From contig JBFFXF010000061.1 in assembly GCA_041569895.1 (NCBI GenBank), forward strand, positions 1-30,519: DNA of 30,519 bases. Reading direction: 5' to 3'. The notes beneath the pieces are model-generated. The model ran no database searches, had not been told where the DNA came from, and saw only the letters and a list, made by a program, of their open reading frames with translations. Source of the DNA: JBFFXF01 sp041569895 (GTDB lineage Bacteria; Planctomycetota; UBA8108; JACQVS01). The position numbers and the translations under genes are program-made. This document shows, piece by piece, positions 1 through 7,806 of this stretch (its first letter is position 1; each line of letters starts with the position of its first letter).

Positions 1-980
1 AAGGCCTCCATCACCGCCGGCCAGTCGGTGGTCCCGTCGAGCAGCGGTCGGAAGCTCTCGATGGTGAAATCGGTGCCGTGCTTCGAGTACTCCTTGAGGT
101 GGACGTTCTTGATGCGCTTGCCGAGCATCGGAATCCAGTGGTGCGGGAACTGGAACGGCATGATGTTGCCCGTGTCGAAGTGCACCTTGATGCGTTCGCT
201 GCCGAACGAGTCGACGAAGTCGTTGATCTCCGGCGGGCTCATCAGGTAGCCGTTGAAGAAGATGTTCTCGATGTTCACCGACACGCCGTGCTTCTCGGCG
301 AGCGGCACCATGCGGCCGACCGCCTCGCGCGCCCTGCGGTCGACGACGTCGTAGGGCACTTCCTCCGCACCGGGGATCCACGGAATATAGACCGCGCCGG
401 GCACCACGAGGAGGTTCTCGGTGCCGAGCCAGCTCGCCGCGAGCAGCATGCGCTCGCCGAGCTCGCCGGCGCGCTTGCGCTTCGCGGCGTCGTTCGCGGT
501 CAGCGGAAACGGCCAGAAGAGAAACGAGCACAGCCCGCTGATCTCGATGCCGATCTGGCGCGCGAGGTCGCCGATCGCGCGGACGTCCTTCTCGGTCGCC
601 TTCGGCGAGAGGTCATCGCGGAGGTTGTAGTTGAGCTCGACCGCGTCGAAGCCCGCTTCCTTCGCCAGCCGCAGGCACTGCTCGAGCGACATCCGCTGCG
701 GGTAGGGGAAGGCCCACAGGTTGATGGACTTCTTGTTCCGATAGCGCTTCGGCGACCGCTTGAGATCGCCGAACGACGTGCTCGAGGCGGGATCGCCCTC
801 GATACCGGCGACGGCGCCGGACTCCTGCGGGACCTCGTCCGAGGCATGCGCGCCGCTCTGCGCCGCCAGGCATCCCGTCCCGGCAAGGGCGGTGCCCCAG
901 ATGGCGCTCCATCGCAGAGCGTCGCGGCGTGACATCAGCGATTCGCGATCATGCGTCGCCTTGAAAAAACTGGCGTCCAT
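1..980 (-). CDS. Tat-exported sugar phosphate isomerase/epimerase-like protein (3' end outside window)
   Basis: Read on the minus strand from an ATG at 980, with GGAG seven bases upstream; the frame stays open for 326 codons to the window edge, so the C-terminus is missing. The N-terminus carries a twin-arginine signal (SRRDALRW, residues 17-24) followed by a hydrophobic stretch ending near GTGCLAAQS, so export by Tat, perhaps with a lipid anchor, is likely. The rest fits the xylose-isomerase-like TIM barrel (AP endonuclease 2 family): NLWAFPYPQRMSLEQCL opens the barrel, SVNIENIFFNGYLM gives a probable metal-binding Glu, and KVHFDTGNIMPF is the family's His-Asp strand. Secreted members of this family with Tat signals are common in Planctomycetes and are thought to act on sugars or their oxidised derivatives. 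The substrate cannot be told from sequence. The 5' leader holds a hexamer repeat array (1007-1040). Confidence 0.88.
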   Translation of the reverse strand, partial: MDASFFKATHDRESLMSRRDALRWSAIWGTALAGTGCLAAQSGAHASDEVPQESGAVAGIEGDPASSTSFGDLKRSPKRYRNKKSINLWAFPYPQRMSLEQCLRLAKEAGFDAVELNYNLRDDLSPKATEKDVRAIGDLARQIGIEISGLCSFLFWPFPLTANDAAKRKRAGELGERMLLAASWLGTENLLVVPGAVYIPWIPGAEEVPYDVVDRRAREAVGRMVPLAEKHGVSVNIENIFFNGYLMSPPEINDFVDSFGSERIKVHFDTGNIMPFQFPHHWIPMLGKRIKNVHLKEYSKHGTDFTIESFRPLLDGTTDWPAVMEA

Positions 981-1006
981 TGCGTGCTCCTCGTCGTATC
1001 GTCGTC

Positions 1007-1217
1007 CCCGTTCCCGTTCCCGTTCCCGTGCCCGTGCCCGAAAAGCTGCTCGACGTCGCCGGCGAGACTCTGCGACGCATTCAGGAGGAAATCAGGAAGA
1101 AGAAGAACGCAGGAAATAAACAAGAGAGGAGGGACGCCCGAGAACTCGGGCGAAGCTCACGAAACGCAATCCCATCGATTGTTCCGTTTCCTGCCTTCCT
1201 GAGTTTCCTTACTTCCT
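1007..1217 (-). repeat. Composite intergenic repeat, copy A
   Basis: Read on the minus strand this is: a polypurine arm; a core of about 48 bases (1138-1185) also found at 4509-4556; a polypyrimidine arm (about 1081-1130); a GC-rich module (1041-1080) shared with copies B and C; then a hexamer array (1007-1040, NACGGG units on the minus strand, five full units). Positions 1141-1217 match 4477-4553 in inverted orientation with only three differences. The core ends in an 8-bp hairpin, CGCCCGAG-TT-CTCGGGCG (1136-1153), and the two arms are imperfect inverted repeats of each other. The element fills most of the gap between the isomerase start and the PLDc_N-like gene. No coding potential is supported in it. 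Confidence 0.85.
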
Positions 1218-1255
1218 CCTGAACCGTCTTTGCGACCGACCCGCGCACCTCGCCG

Positions 1256-1528
1256 TCACGGCGGCCCCGCCCGTCTCGCCGCCTCTTCCGGCGTCTCGGT
1301 GTTCGGTCGCTGGATTACCAGATAGAGGATCGATCCGAGCACGTGGAGGAAGATGATGAGCAGGATCCAGACGATCTTGTCGTTCGGGTTGCGGTGCTCT
1401 CGCCGGACGCAGTCGATCAGCGTGTAGAGCCAGAAGACGAAGGAGGCGATCGATCCCAGGATGGCGAAGATAGCGAATATGAAGACCAAGCCCGACAGGT
1501 CGTTCCAGTCGAATCCGACAGTCTCCAT
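1256..1528 (-). CDS. Small two-helix membrane protein, PLDc_N (phospholipase D nuclease N-terminal) type
   Basis: A 90-residue protein. After a short polar start (METVGFDWNDLS) there are two hydrophobic helices, about residues 13-38 (GLVFIFAIFAILGSIASFVF) and 50-70 (IVWILLIIFLHVLGSILYLV), joined by WLYTLIDCVRREHRNPNDK. The W-x-x-x-L-I-D-C ... N-x-x-D-K-x-x-W linker and the closing Y-x-V pattern are typical of the PLDc_N family, whose function is unknown; many members are free-standing small membrane proteins like this one. No strong ribosome binding site is seen before the ATG (AGGA lies about 16 bases upstream). It stands alone between the glycosyltransferase block and the repeat element. 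The tail (ETPEEAARRAGPP) is polar and probably cytosolic. Confidence 0.8.
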   Translation of the reverse strand: METVGFDWNDLSGLVFIFAIFAILGSIASFVFWLYTLIDCVRREHRNPNDKIVWILLIIFLHVLGSILYLVIQRPNTETPEEAARRAGPP

Positions 1529-1665
1529 GGCGATCGATCGACGTATCCTGGTGTGAACCCCGGACGGCGCCTCCGCCGTCCCGAGACCCGAGGATCGGTC
1601 GGATCCGCGTGGAAGTCAAGCGGAAGGTTCGCCGGCGGGAGGACCGCCGGGCGCGACGACGCGGG

Positions 1666-2022
1666 TCAGCCGAGGATGAGCGCGCGCGCCCGCTCGTAGA
1701 GCTCTGCGAGGCGCTTGCGCGGGAGCTCGTCGCCGCTTTCGGCGAACTCGACCCGGATGCCGTTGAGCGCGTCGACCACCTCGTCGAGCGCCGCCGCCGT
1801 GCGGGCGGCCACGCCCTCGAGCTCGTCGGCGCCGCCCACCGACGACTCCGCGTACCGGAGGATCGGGCGCTGGAGAAACGCCCGGCGCGCCAGGTTCTTC
1901 CAGCGATTCGGCCGGCCCTCGTCGAGCACCTTGAGGTACTCCTCGACCGGTCCGAAGGCTCGCAGGTACTCGCGGCGCACGCCGCTCTTCGTCGTCGAGG
2001 TGGGTGTCGTGGGCGTTGTCAT
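1666..2022 (-). CDS. Hypothetical helical protein coupled to the glycosyltransferase gene
   Basis: A 118-residue protein, starting at the ATG at 2022 with a good ribosome binding site (GAGAGAGGA, five bases before). This site lies inside the end of the upstream gene, whose stop is at 2031-2033, so the two are probably translated together. The N-terminus is low in complexity (MTTPTTPTSTTKSG). Then comes a basic helical stretch (residues about 35-60, PNRWKNLARRAFLQRPILRY) and an alanine-rich helix with coiled-coil character (residues about 65-117, ending YERARALILG). It has no cysteines, signal peptide or membrane segment. I recognise no family. The tight coupling suggests a helper of the glycosyltransferase, such as a membrane-peripheral or complex-forming partner, but that is inference. 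Confidence 0.7.
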   Translation of the reverse strand: MTTPTTPTSTTKSGVRREYLRAFGPVEEYLKVLDEGRPNRWKNLARRAFLQRPILRYAESSVGGADELEGVAARTAAALDEVVDALNGIRVEFAESGDELPRKRLAELYERARALILG

Positions 2023-2030
2023 GTCCTCTC

Positions 2031-4247
2031 TCACTCTGTGACGGTCGACAGTCGGTCGCGAACGAGACGGAGCGCCTCGGCGGCGATCGGCTCGACGGTG
2101 TAGCACTCGAGCGCCCGCCGCCGCATGCGGTCGGCGATCTCGCGACGCTCGTCGTCGTGGTCGAGGTAGTGGCGGCACTTCTCCAGGAGGTCGGCGGGGG
2201 AGTCGAAGAAGACGATCTCGCGCCCGTCCTCGAAGTAGTCGCTCGCGCGCTCGAAATCCCGCTCCGGGTCGAGCCGATTGACCAGGAAGAAGCCGCCCGC
2301 GAGCGCGCCCTCGATCAGGCGCTGATGCATGGTCAGCTCGTTGTGAACGTGGAGCAGGATCCTGCTGCCGCCGTACGCCGCGTTGAGCTCCCGTCCCGGC
2401 GCCAGCGTGCCGCCCGCGAAGCGCCCGAGGATCGGGTGATCGCGCCACCCGTTCCCGTAGAGTCGCAGATCGATGTCCGCGCCGGCGAACGGCTCGAGGA
2501 AGTGCTGGCGATAGCTCGCCGCGAAGACCGTGATCTTGTACACGATCAGCGTCGCGCGGAGGCGCTCGCGCCACGCCGGGTCGACGCCGGGGTCGATGAG
2601 CTCGCGGGCGGCGTTCCAGAAGTCGAGGTCGAACCACTGCCGGGTCCGATCCTCCATCACCCGGCGGTGAATCTCGAGCACGATCGAGCTGGCGAACCGC
2701 TCGTAGGGCGTCCGCGGCGCGACGATGGTGCCCTCCTCGAGGGAGCGGAGCGCGCTGTCGGCGTCGCCGAAGTCGATGTGTTTCATGAAGGCGACGTCGG
2801 CGCCGAGGCGCACGGCCGTCGGATCGTCGGGGTCGAGCGGGTGGTAGATCTCGGGGTCCGACGGCGCCACGAGGATCGCGGTCTGGTCCGGCGGCACTCG
2901 TTTCTCGATCACGAACTCGCGCAAACCCCTGCTGTTGCACAGGAAGACGTCGTGTGGCGCGACCCGATCGTCGACGCGGTCCCGCTCCAGGATGGCGCCG
3001 CACTTGTCCATCATGAACGCGACGCAAAGCAGCTGCCGCGGCAGAAACGCGTACGACGGACGTCCGTGACTGACAGAGAACACGATGTCCGGCCGCATGC
3101 GGTCGAGCGCCTCGATGTAGGCCCCGAGCGTGAGCCTCTCGACATCCGACTCCTCGATCAGGACCTGCGTCTCACACCCGAGCTTCTCGAATCCCCGCCG
3201 GAACGACGCGCACATGTGCTGGAGGACCGTCGTCCACCTGCAGGTGAGGAACAGCACGCGCGGCTGCGTCTCACCGCGAGCGACGGCGCGCAACCGGCCG
3301 GCGAACTCTTCGGAGGCGTAGTATGCGTCGACTCTCGATCTCTCCTCGACCGTCGGTAGCGCGAACGCGACGGCCTCCTCGTACCCGCGCTGGTACTCGA
3401 CCGCGTCCCCGGCGGCGAGCGTCGGGACGCTGAGTCGGCGCGTGCGAAACGCCCGTCGGGCCGAGGCCGCCCATCCGTCGCCGGCGAAGATCATCAGCCG
3501 CCGCTCGCGAATGGCGCCCGCGAGATCGGCGAGCTCGAAGAGCAGACGGAGTTTGGCGAGATCCTTCTCGAAGAGGTAGTGGGCGCGTGTCTCGCCCATG
3601 AACCGACGCCCGGTGTTGCGCACGACGTCAACGACTTCCTGCCCGGAGCCGACACCGAAAACCGCCACCGACCGCGGCTGCTTGAGGACGTCACGGACAG
3701 TGGCGGCGAACGCCTCGGCCGCCACGGCCACCGCTCCGGTGACGCGATTGGCGATCGTCAGCGTTCCCCAGAGGTCGATGACGCGGACGCCGGCGTCCTC
3801 GCTGACGGTCGCGAGACGCGCGGCGGTCTCGGGGTCGACCTCGCGGAACGCCTCGAGGTTGCGTTCGAAGTTCTCCGCCGTGCGTCGTCCACACGGCGTG
3901 CGGCCCGGCTCGAGCGCCAGCTGCGCCCGGATGAGAAACGGCGTGATGGGATGCGAGAGCCCGAGGGTTCCCGCCAGGGCGAGGCGGGTCGCGCCCGAGA
4001 AGGACTCGACGGCGAGCTCGTTGCGCCCGACGTGCGCCTGGACGCGCCCGGCCACCAGATGCGCATCGGTCGCGGCGGGATGGGCGCGCACGAGCTCCGC
4101 GGCCGCGTCGATGGCCGCCTGCGCTCCGCGCGATGTCGCCAGCGACAGCAGTCGCTCGAGCTCGTCCGCCCACGAGCGCACCTCGACGGCCGGCGCACCG
4201 CCCTCGCACGAGGGTGAACGCCCGCGCTCGCGTGTCGAGGGGTGCAT
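2031..4247 (-). CDS. TPR-containing CgeB-like glycosyltransferase
   Basis: About 738 residues from the ATG at 4247. The frame is open further to an ATG at 4343 (770 residues), but the extra stretch is low-quality sequence and no candidate start has a convincing ribosome binding site; the N-terminus is therefore uncertain. The N-terminal part is a TPR-like helical region (WADELERLLSLATSRGAQAA ... AHLVAGRVQAHVGRNELAVESF). A central alpha/beta region contains SVAVFGVGSGQEVVDVV and RVLFLTCRWTTVLQHM, followed by RPDIVFSVSHGRPSYAF, the N-terminal Rossmann half of a GT-B fold. The C-terminal half resembles the CgeB / Glyco_trans_1_2 family: DIDLRLYGNGW, GGSRILLHVHNE, the acceptor-region stretch HQRLIEGALAGGFFLVNR and the final FFDSPADLLEKCRHYLDHD. 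Proteins of this type modify glycans or proteins at the cell surface; donor and acceptor are unknown. The following 118-residue gene starts eight bases past its stop. Confidence 0.82.
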   Translation of the reverse strand: MHPSTRERGRSPSCEGGAPAVEVRSWADELERLLSLATSRGAQAAIDAAAELVRAHPAATDAHLVAGRVQAHVGRNELAVESFSGATRLALAGTLGLSHPITPFLIRAQLALEPGRTPCGRRTAENFERNLEAFREVDPETAARLATVSEDAGVRVIDLWGTLTIANRVTGAVAVAAEAFAATVRDVLKQPRSVAVFGVGSGQEVVDVVRNTGRRFMGETRAHYLFEKDLAKLRLLFELADLAGAIRERRLMIFAGDGWAASARRAFRTRRLSVPTLAAGDAVEYQRGYEEAVAFALPTVEERSRVDAYYASEEFAGRLRAVARGETQPRVLFLTCRWTTVLQHMCASFRRGFEKLGCETQVLIEESDVERLTLGAYIEALDRMRPDIVFSVSHGRPSYAFLPRQLLCVAFMMDKCGAILERDRVDDRVAPHDVFLCNSRGLREFVIEKRVPPDQTAILVAPSDPEIYHPLDPDDPTAVRLGADVAFMKHIDFGDADSALRSLEEGTIVAPRTPYERFASSIVLEIHRRVMEDRTRQWFDLDFWNAARELIDPGVDPAWRERLRATLIVYKITVFAASYRQHFLEPFAGADIDLRLYGNGWRDHPILGRFAGGTLAPGRELNAAYGGSRILLHVHNELTMHQRLIEGALAGGFFLVNRLDPERDFERASDYFEDGREIVFFDSPADLLEKCRHYLDHDDERREIADRMRRRALECYTVEPIAAEALRLVRDRLSTVTE

Positions 4248-4380
4248 CGTCGCCTGGGTCACGGTGTCCGGGTTTCCTCCGCAGAGGCCAGAGTGCATTC
4301 CTGGTGATTTTTTCGGTAGGCCGGGTGGGTGTCTTTGGGACATTTGAGTCGCGTCACCGGTCGCGGGGGGCGGGGCGGAG

Positions 4381-4620
4381 GACCGAGGCAGAGGTCCGAG
4401 ATCCGATTCCGATTCGGATTCCGATGTTCCGGTAAGGGAGACTCGACTTCGGAGGCTTGCTGTCAGACGACTCAGCAGGAAGGCAGGAAACTCAGGAAGG
4501 CAGGAAACGGAACAATCGATGGGGTTGCGTTTCGTGAGCTTCGCCCGAGTTCTCGGATGCGCCGCAGAGTGTCGCCGGCGGCGTCGAGTGGCTCATCGGG
4601 CACGGGACCGAGGACGAGGA
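4381..4620 (+). repeat. Composite intergenic repeat, copy B
   Basis: The gap between trpS and the glycosyltransferase (4344-4631) is almost entirely repeat. It begins with CCGAGGCAGAGG (also at 24155-24166) and a short CCGATN hexamer array (about 4400-4425). Then come two copies of a polypurine unit (AGGAAGGCAGGAAA, 4477-4507), the core shared with copy A (4509-4556), and the module GTCGCCGGCGGCGTCGAG (about 4571-4588) shared with copies A and C, ending in GGGCACGGGACCGAGGACGA. Unlike copy A it lacks the polypyrimidine arm, and the hairpin at the core end is broken on one side. No gene is supported here. Confidence 0.85.
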
Positions 4621-4631
4621 CGAAGGCTGTG

Positions 4632-5594
4632 TTACCGCAGACCGACTGCCTTGCGCACCCGGTTCATCGTCGCTTCCGCGGTCCGGCGTGCTTTTTCCGC
4701 GCCCCGTTGCAGGATGGCCTCGACGGCGGCGGGGTCGTTCGCGAGCTCCCGTCTCCGGGCGCGGAAGGGGCCGAAGTGGTCGAGGATCTTCTCGAGGAGC
4801 AGCTTCTTCGCGTCGCCGTAGCCGAGGCCGCCGGCGCGGAATCGTTCCGCGAGCGCCTCGGTCTCCTGCGGGGTCGCCATCAGGCGATAGAGCTGGAAGG
4901 CGACGTTGCCCTCGGGGTCCTTCGGCTCGTCGACGGTCTTCGAATCGGTGACGATGCGCATCACCGACTTCTTGAGCGCCTTCTCGCGCGCGAACATCTC
5001 GATCGTGTTCCCGTAGCTCTTCGACATCTTCTGGCCGTCGATCCCCGGGACCACCGCGGTCTGCTCGTCGACCTCCGCCTCCGGAATCACCAGGACCTCG
5101 CCGTAGCGGTGGTTGATGCTCTGCGCGATGTCGCGCGTCACCTCGAGGTGCTGCACCTGGTCCTTGCCGACCGGCACGCGGTCCGAGTCGTAGATCAGGA
5201 TGTCCGCCGCCATCAGAACCGGGTACGCGAAGAGGCCGTGACTCGGCTGCACGCCGCGCGCGATCTTGTCCTTGTAGCTGTGGCACCGCTCGAGCAGGCC
5301 GAGCGACGTTGCCGTGCTGAGGACCCAGGCGAGCTCGGTGACCTGCGGCACGTCGGACTGGCGGAAGAACGCCACCTTCTCGGGATCGAGCCCGACTGCC
5401 AGGTAGTCGAGTGCGACGTCGAGCACGTGCCGGCGCATCGTCTCCGGGTCGTGAACCGTCGTCAGCGCGTGAAAGTCGGCGATGAAGTAGAAGCAGGTAT
5501 GCTCGTCCTGCCGCGCGACGTGCTGGCGCATCGCGCCGAAGTAGTTCCCGAGATGGAGCGTTCCCGAGGGTTGGATGCCCGAGAGGTAGCGCAT
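4632..5594 (-). CDS. trpS: Tryptophanyl-tRNA synthetase
   Basis: A 320-residue class I aminoacyl-tRNA synthetase that charges tRNA-Trp with tryptophan using ATP, in the cytosol. The frame is open upstream of residue 1, but homology begins at MRYLSGIQPSGTLHLGNYFG, so the ATG at 5594 is the start. PSGTLHLGNYFG (residues 9-20) is the HIGH-type ATP site and KMSKS (residues 189-193) the second ATP loop. FYFIADFHALT and QVQHLEVTRDIAQ are typical TrpS stretches; the length is close to the bacterial norm (about 330). It is the last gene of the minus-strand run lipoprotein-hemF-ykgJ-like-trpS, 22 bases behind the cysteine-cluster gene. A repeat element follows directly after its TAA stop. Confidence 0.97.
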   Translation of the reverse strand: MRYLSGIQPSGTLHLGNYFGAMRQHVARQDEHTCFYFIADFHALTTVHDPETMRRHVLDVALDYLAVGLDPEKVAFFRQSDVPQVTELAWVLSTATSLGLLERCHSYKDKIARGVQPSHGLFAYPVLMAADILIYDSDRVPVGKDQVQHLEVTRDIAQSINHRYGEVLVIPEAEVDEQTAVVPGIDGQKMSKSYGNTIEMFAREKALKKSVMRIVTDSKTVDEPKDPEGNVAFQLYRLMATPQETEALAERFRAGGLGYGDAKKLLLEKILDHFGPFRARRRELANDPAAVEAILQRGAEKARRTAEATMNRVRKAVGLR

Positions 5595-5616
5595 CGGACC
5601 GGTCGATCTTCTCGCC

Positions 5617-6207
5617 TTACAAGACCTCGACCTCGTCCAGCGGGACGAAGTCCTCGCATACGTTGACGTCGAAGTCCCTGCAGATTTGCGGGCGGTGCTC
5701 GTAGATGGAGCACCGCATCTGCCCGTTCCGGGCTCGCTCGAGGAAGACGCACTTCTCGCCGTCGTCGTCCTCGTCACACGCGAGCTGGAACTCGTAGTCC
5801 TCGCACCAGTCCACTGCGGGGACGAGATGCCGCTTCTCGAGCTCCTTGCGCGTCAAGCCGAGACCGGTGCAGAGCCGGTCGATGTCGGCGCCCGTGACGA
5901 GCACGTTGTACTTGCGGCAGCAGTTCGACGTCGCGCAGTCCTCGCACGACACCTTGACGCGCTCGGGGTCGGGCTCCTTCGTCTTTTTCCGGATCGCCCG
6001 GAAGAGGTCGCGACACAGACGCCGCAGATCGGGGTGCTCGTAGACGTCGAAGGACCGCGACGCCTGCAGCTCTTGCTGGTAGCAGGTCGTCGATTGCTCG
6101 ACGTGCAGGTCGAAGACCACCCGCAGCTCGCCGTCCTGGGTGACCGTGATGCTGTCGATCGACAGGCCGTTGAGTGGGGGAAGTGCCCTCGATTTCTTGT
6201 GACTCAC
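5617..6207 (-). CDS. YkgJ-family cysteine-cluster protein
   Basis: A 196-residue protein. The frame has no ATG near the conserved part; I place the start at the GTG at 6207, with GGAG eight bases upstream and only 13 bases after the hemF stop. The C-terminal half has the YkgJ-type pattern: CEDCATSNCC (residues about 95-104), then single cysteines in DRLCTG, DWCEDY, LACDEDDDGEKC, MRCSIYEHRPQICRDF and VCEDF. The CxxCxxxxCC and the YExRPxxCRxF signature point to a bound metal, probably zinc or an Fe-S cluster. The N-terminal part (LSIDSITVTQDGELRVVFDL) is a short beta-rich stretch with no family I know. Biochemical function is unknown for the family. Its place between hemF and trpS suggests co-transcription, not a shared pathway. 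Confidence 0.85.
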   Translation of the reverse strand: MSHKKSRALPPLNGLSIDSITVTQDGELRVVFDLHVEQSTTCYQQELQASRSFDVYEHPDLRRLCRDLFRAIRKKTKEPDPERVKVSCEDCATSNCCRKYNVLVTGADIDRLCTGLGLTRKELEKRHLVPAVDWCEDYEFQLACDEDDDGEKCVFLERARNGQMRCSIYEHRPQICRDFDVNVCEDFVPLDEVEVL

Positions 6208-6220
6208 CTTCGCCGCTCCG

Positions 6221-7105
6221 TCACACCCATTCGCGTGGATTCTCGAGCACCTCGAGGAGCCGCGCTTCACGGCTACCCGGCTCGGGGCGCGCATCGTACT
6301 TGTATCGAACTGTCGGGGGCAAGGACATGAGAATCGACTCGATCCGCCCGCGAGTCTGCAGGCCGAATCTGGTTCCCCGGTCGTAGACGAGGTTGAACTC
6401 GACGTATCGACCGCGACGCAGCTCCTGGAACTCGCGTTCCGCCGGGCCCCACGGCTCCTCGCGGCGGCGCTCGACGATCGGGCCGTACGCCTCGAGGAAC
6501 GACGAGGCGGCGTCGGACCAGAAGGCGAAGAGCCGATCGAGATCGCCCTCGAGGTAATCGAAGAAGATGCCGCCGATTCCCCGGGCCTCACCCCGGTGCG
6601 CGAGGAAGAAGTACTCGTCGCACCACTTCTTGAATCGCGGATAGTAGGCCGGATCGTGGCGATCGCACACCGACTTCCAGACGGAGTGGAAGTGCCGTGC
6701 GTCCTCGTCGAATAGATAGTACGGGGTCAGATCGGATCCGCCGCCGAACCAGCGCCGGTCGCCCTTCTCGATATACCGGAAGTTCGCGTGCACCGTGGGC
6801 ACCATCGGGCTCGCCGGGTGCATCACCATCGACACGCCGGTGGCGAAGAAGTCTCTGCCCTCGCCTGGCAGCTGGCCGGCGATCTCATCGCCGAGCTCCC
6901 CGAACACCTCGGAGAAGTTGACGCCGCCCTTCTCGAACACCGGGCCGCCCTCGAGGACCCGCGTGCGCCCGCCGCCGCCGCCGGGTCGCTCCCACAGGTC
7001 CTCCCGGAAGCGCGCGCCGTCCAGCTTCTCGAGCCCCGCCGTCCACTTCTCCTGCATCTCGCGCGCGAGGTCCGCGCAGCGTCGCCGCCAGTCGGTCGCC
7101 ATCAT
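6221..7105 (-). CDS. hemF: Oxygen-dependent coproporphyrinogen III oxidase
   Basis: A 294-residue protein of normal family length. HemF uses O2 to decarboxylate two propionates of coproporphyrinogen III, giving protoporphyrinogen IX in heme synthesis; it is a cytosolic homodimer. Clear family stretches run in order: VFEKGGVNFSEVFG (about residues 56-69), FFATGVSMVMHPASPMVPTVH, NFRYIEK, WFGGGSDLTPYYLFDEDARHFH, FFLAHRGEARGIGGIFFDYL, RRGRYVEFNLVYDRGTRFGL and SILMSLPPTVRY near the end. The ATG (7105) overlaps the stop of the lipoprotein gene as ATGA, so the genes are translationally coupled. Presence of the aerobic enzyme implies that the organism makes heme with oxygen available. Confidence 0.98.
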   Translation of the reverse strand: MMATDWRRRCADLAREMQEKWTAGLEKLDGARFREDLWERPGGGGGRTRVLEGGPVFEKGGVNFSEVFGELGDEIAGQLPGEGRDFFATGVSMVMHPASPMVPTVHANFRYIEKGDRRWFGGGSDLTPYYLFDEDARHFHSVWKSVCDRHDPAYYPRFKKWCDEYFFLAHRGEARGIGGIFFDYLEGDLDRLFAFWSDAASSFLEAYGPIVERRREEPWGPAEREFQELRRGRYVEFNLVYDRGTRFGLQTRGRIESILMSLPPTVRYKYDARPEPGSREARLLEVLENPREWV

Positions 7106-7806
7106 CGGCCGTCGAGGTCTCTGCGATTCACGTTGCGTCTCGCCATCGAGAAGATGATATCACCCGGCGAGACCCACTGGCACGGGCAGTGGGCGCGATC
7201 GAGCGAGATGCCGCTGAAGTGCAGCGCCGCCGCGACCACCGTGGCGCACGTGTACTCGCCGGCGACCTCGGGAAGCGTGTTCGGCGTCAGGTTGGAGTTG
7301 AAACCGAAGACCGCCGCGGACCAGTCGTAGTCGAACGTGCCGCTGAAACGGGCACGCCGCGCGAAGAGCATCAGCCGAAAGAGGTCGAGTGTCCCGGGAG
7401 GGAAGTAGTAGACGGAGAAGGAGCGTCCCGCGAGACTGTGCTCGAGTGTCTGGATGAAGACGCCCCGATCGCTGTCGGCGCTGAGCGTCCTCAGCAGACC
7501 CTTGTCGAGATCGAACACGATGGCGATGTGCGAGTGCTCGAGCACGGCAGCCGCGAACATCATGCTCCCGTCGCTCGAGGCCTCCCTCGCCGTGAACGCG
7601 ATGATGTCTCCCGGCTCGATCGACTTCAGGAGCTCCGGAGGGTTCACGCCGGGCTCGAACTGGAATCGCAACGACGCCCGCAGCTCCTCGGTGTGCCTCG
7701 GGTCGAGCCGTCGATCGAGAGGTGAGCAGCACCCGCCGAGCGCGGTCAGAGCGACGAACGACGCGATCACGGACGCGATTCGAACGCGAAACGTCGTCGA
7801 CGCCAT
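7102..7806 (-). CDS. Lipoprotein with YiiX/YebB-like (permuted NlpC/P60) cysteine hydrolase fold
   Basis: About 234 residues from the ATG at 7806; the frame runs further upstream, but this start gives a clean signal peptide (ASTTFRVRIASVIASFVALT) ending in a lipobox-like LGGCC, so the mature protein should be lipid-anchored. A purine-rich AGGGGGA lies about 12 bases upstream. The body has the pattern of permuted papain-like enzymes: EPGDIIAFTAR early, LEHSHIAIVFDLDKGLL with a candidate catalytic His, and GEYTCATVVAAALHFSGI with a candidate catalytic Cys; SPGDIIFSMA is near the end. Such enzymes cut amide bonds in cell-wall peptides or lipids, but activity here is inferred. It is the first gene of the operon leading to hemF, YkgJ-like and trpS, and is divergent from the Pup-like gene. 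Confidence 0.75.
   Translation of the reverse strand: MASTTFRVRIASVIASFVALTALGGCCSPLDRRLDPRHTEELRASLRFQFEPGVNPPELLKSIEPGDIIAFTAREASSDGSMMFAAAVLEHSHIAIVFDLDKGLLRTLSADSDRGVFIQTLEHSLAGRSFSVYYFPPGTLDLFRLMLFARRARFSGTFDYDWSAAVFGFNSNLTPNTLPEVAGEYTCATVVAAALHFSGISLDRAHCPCQWVSPGDIIFSMARRNVNRRDLDGR

Noticed and set aside
78..932. Plus-strand open frame of 284 codons near the left edge.
   Set aside because: It is antisense to the Tat-exported isomerase, whose frame gives a signal peptide and clear family motifs.
935..1123. Short frames encoding alternating dipeptide repeats in the hexamer arrays (also near 17168-17300 and 23928-24317).
   Set aside because: Any hexamer array gives dipeptide repeats in every frame without stops; there is no start-site support and the frames differ between copies.
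4248..4343. Upstream extension of the glycosyltransferase to an ATG at 4343.
   Set aside because: The extra 32 residues are Pro/Gly/Ser-rich, lack homology signs, and have no ribosome binding site; kept only as an alternative start.
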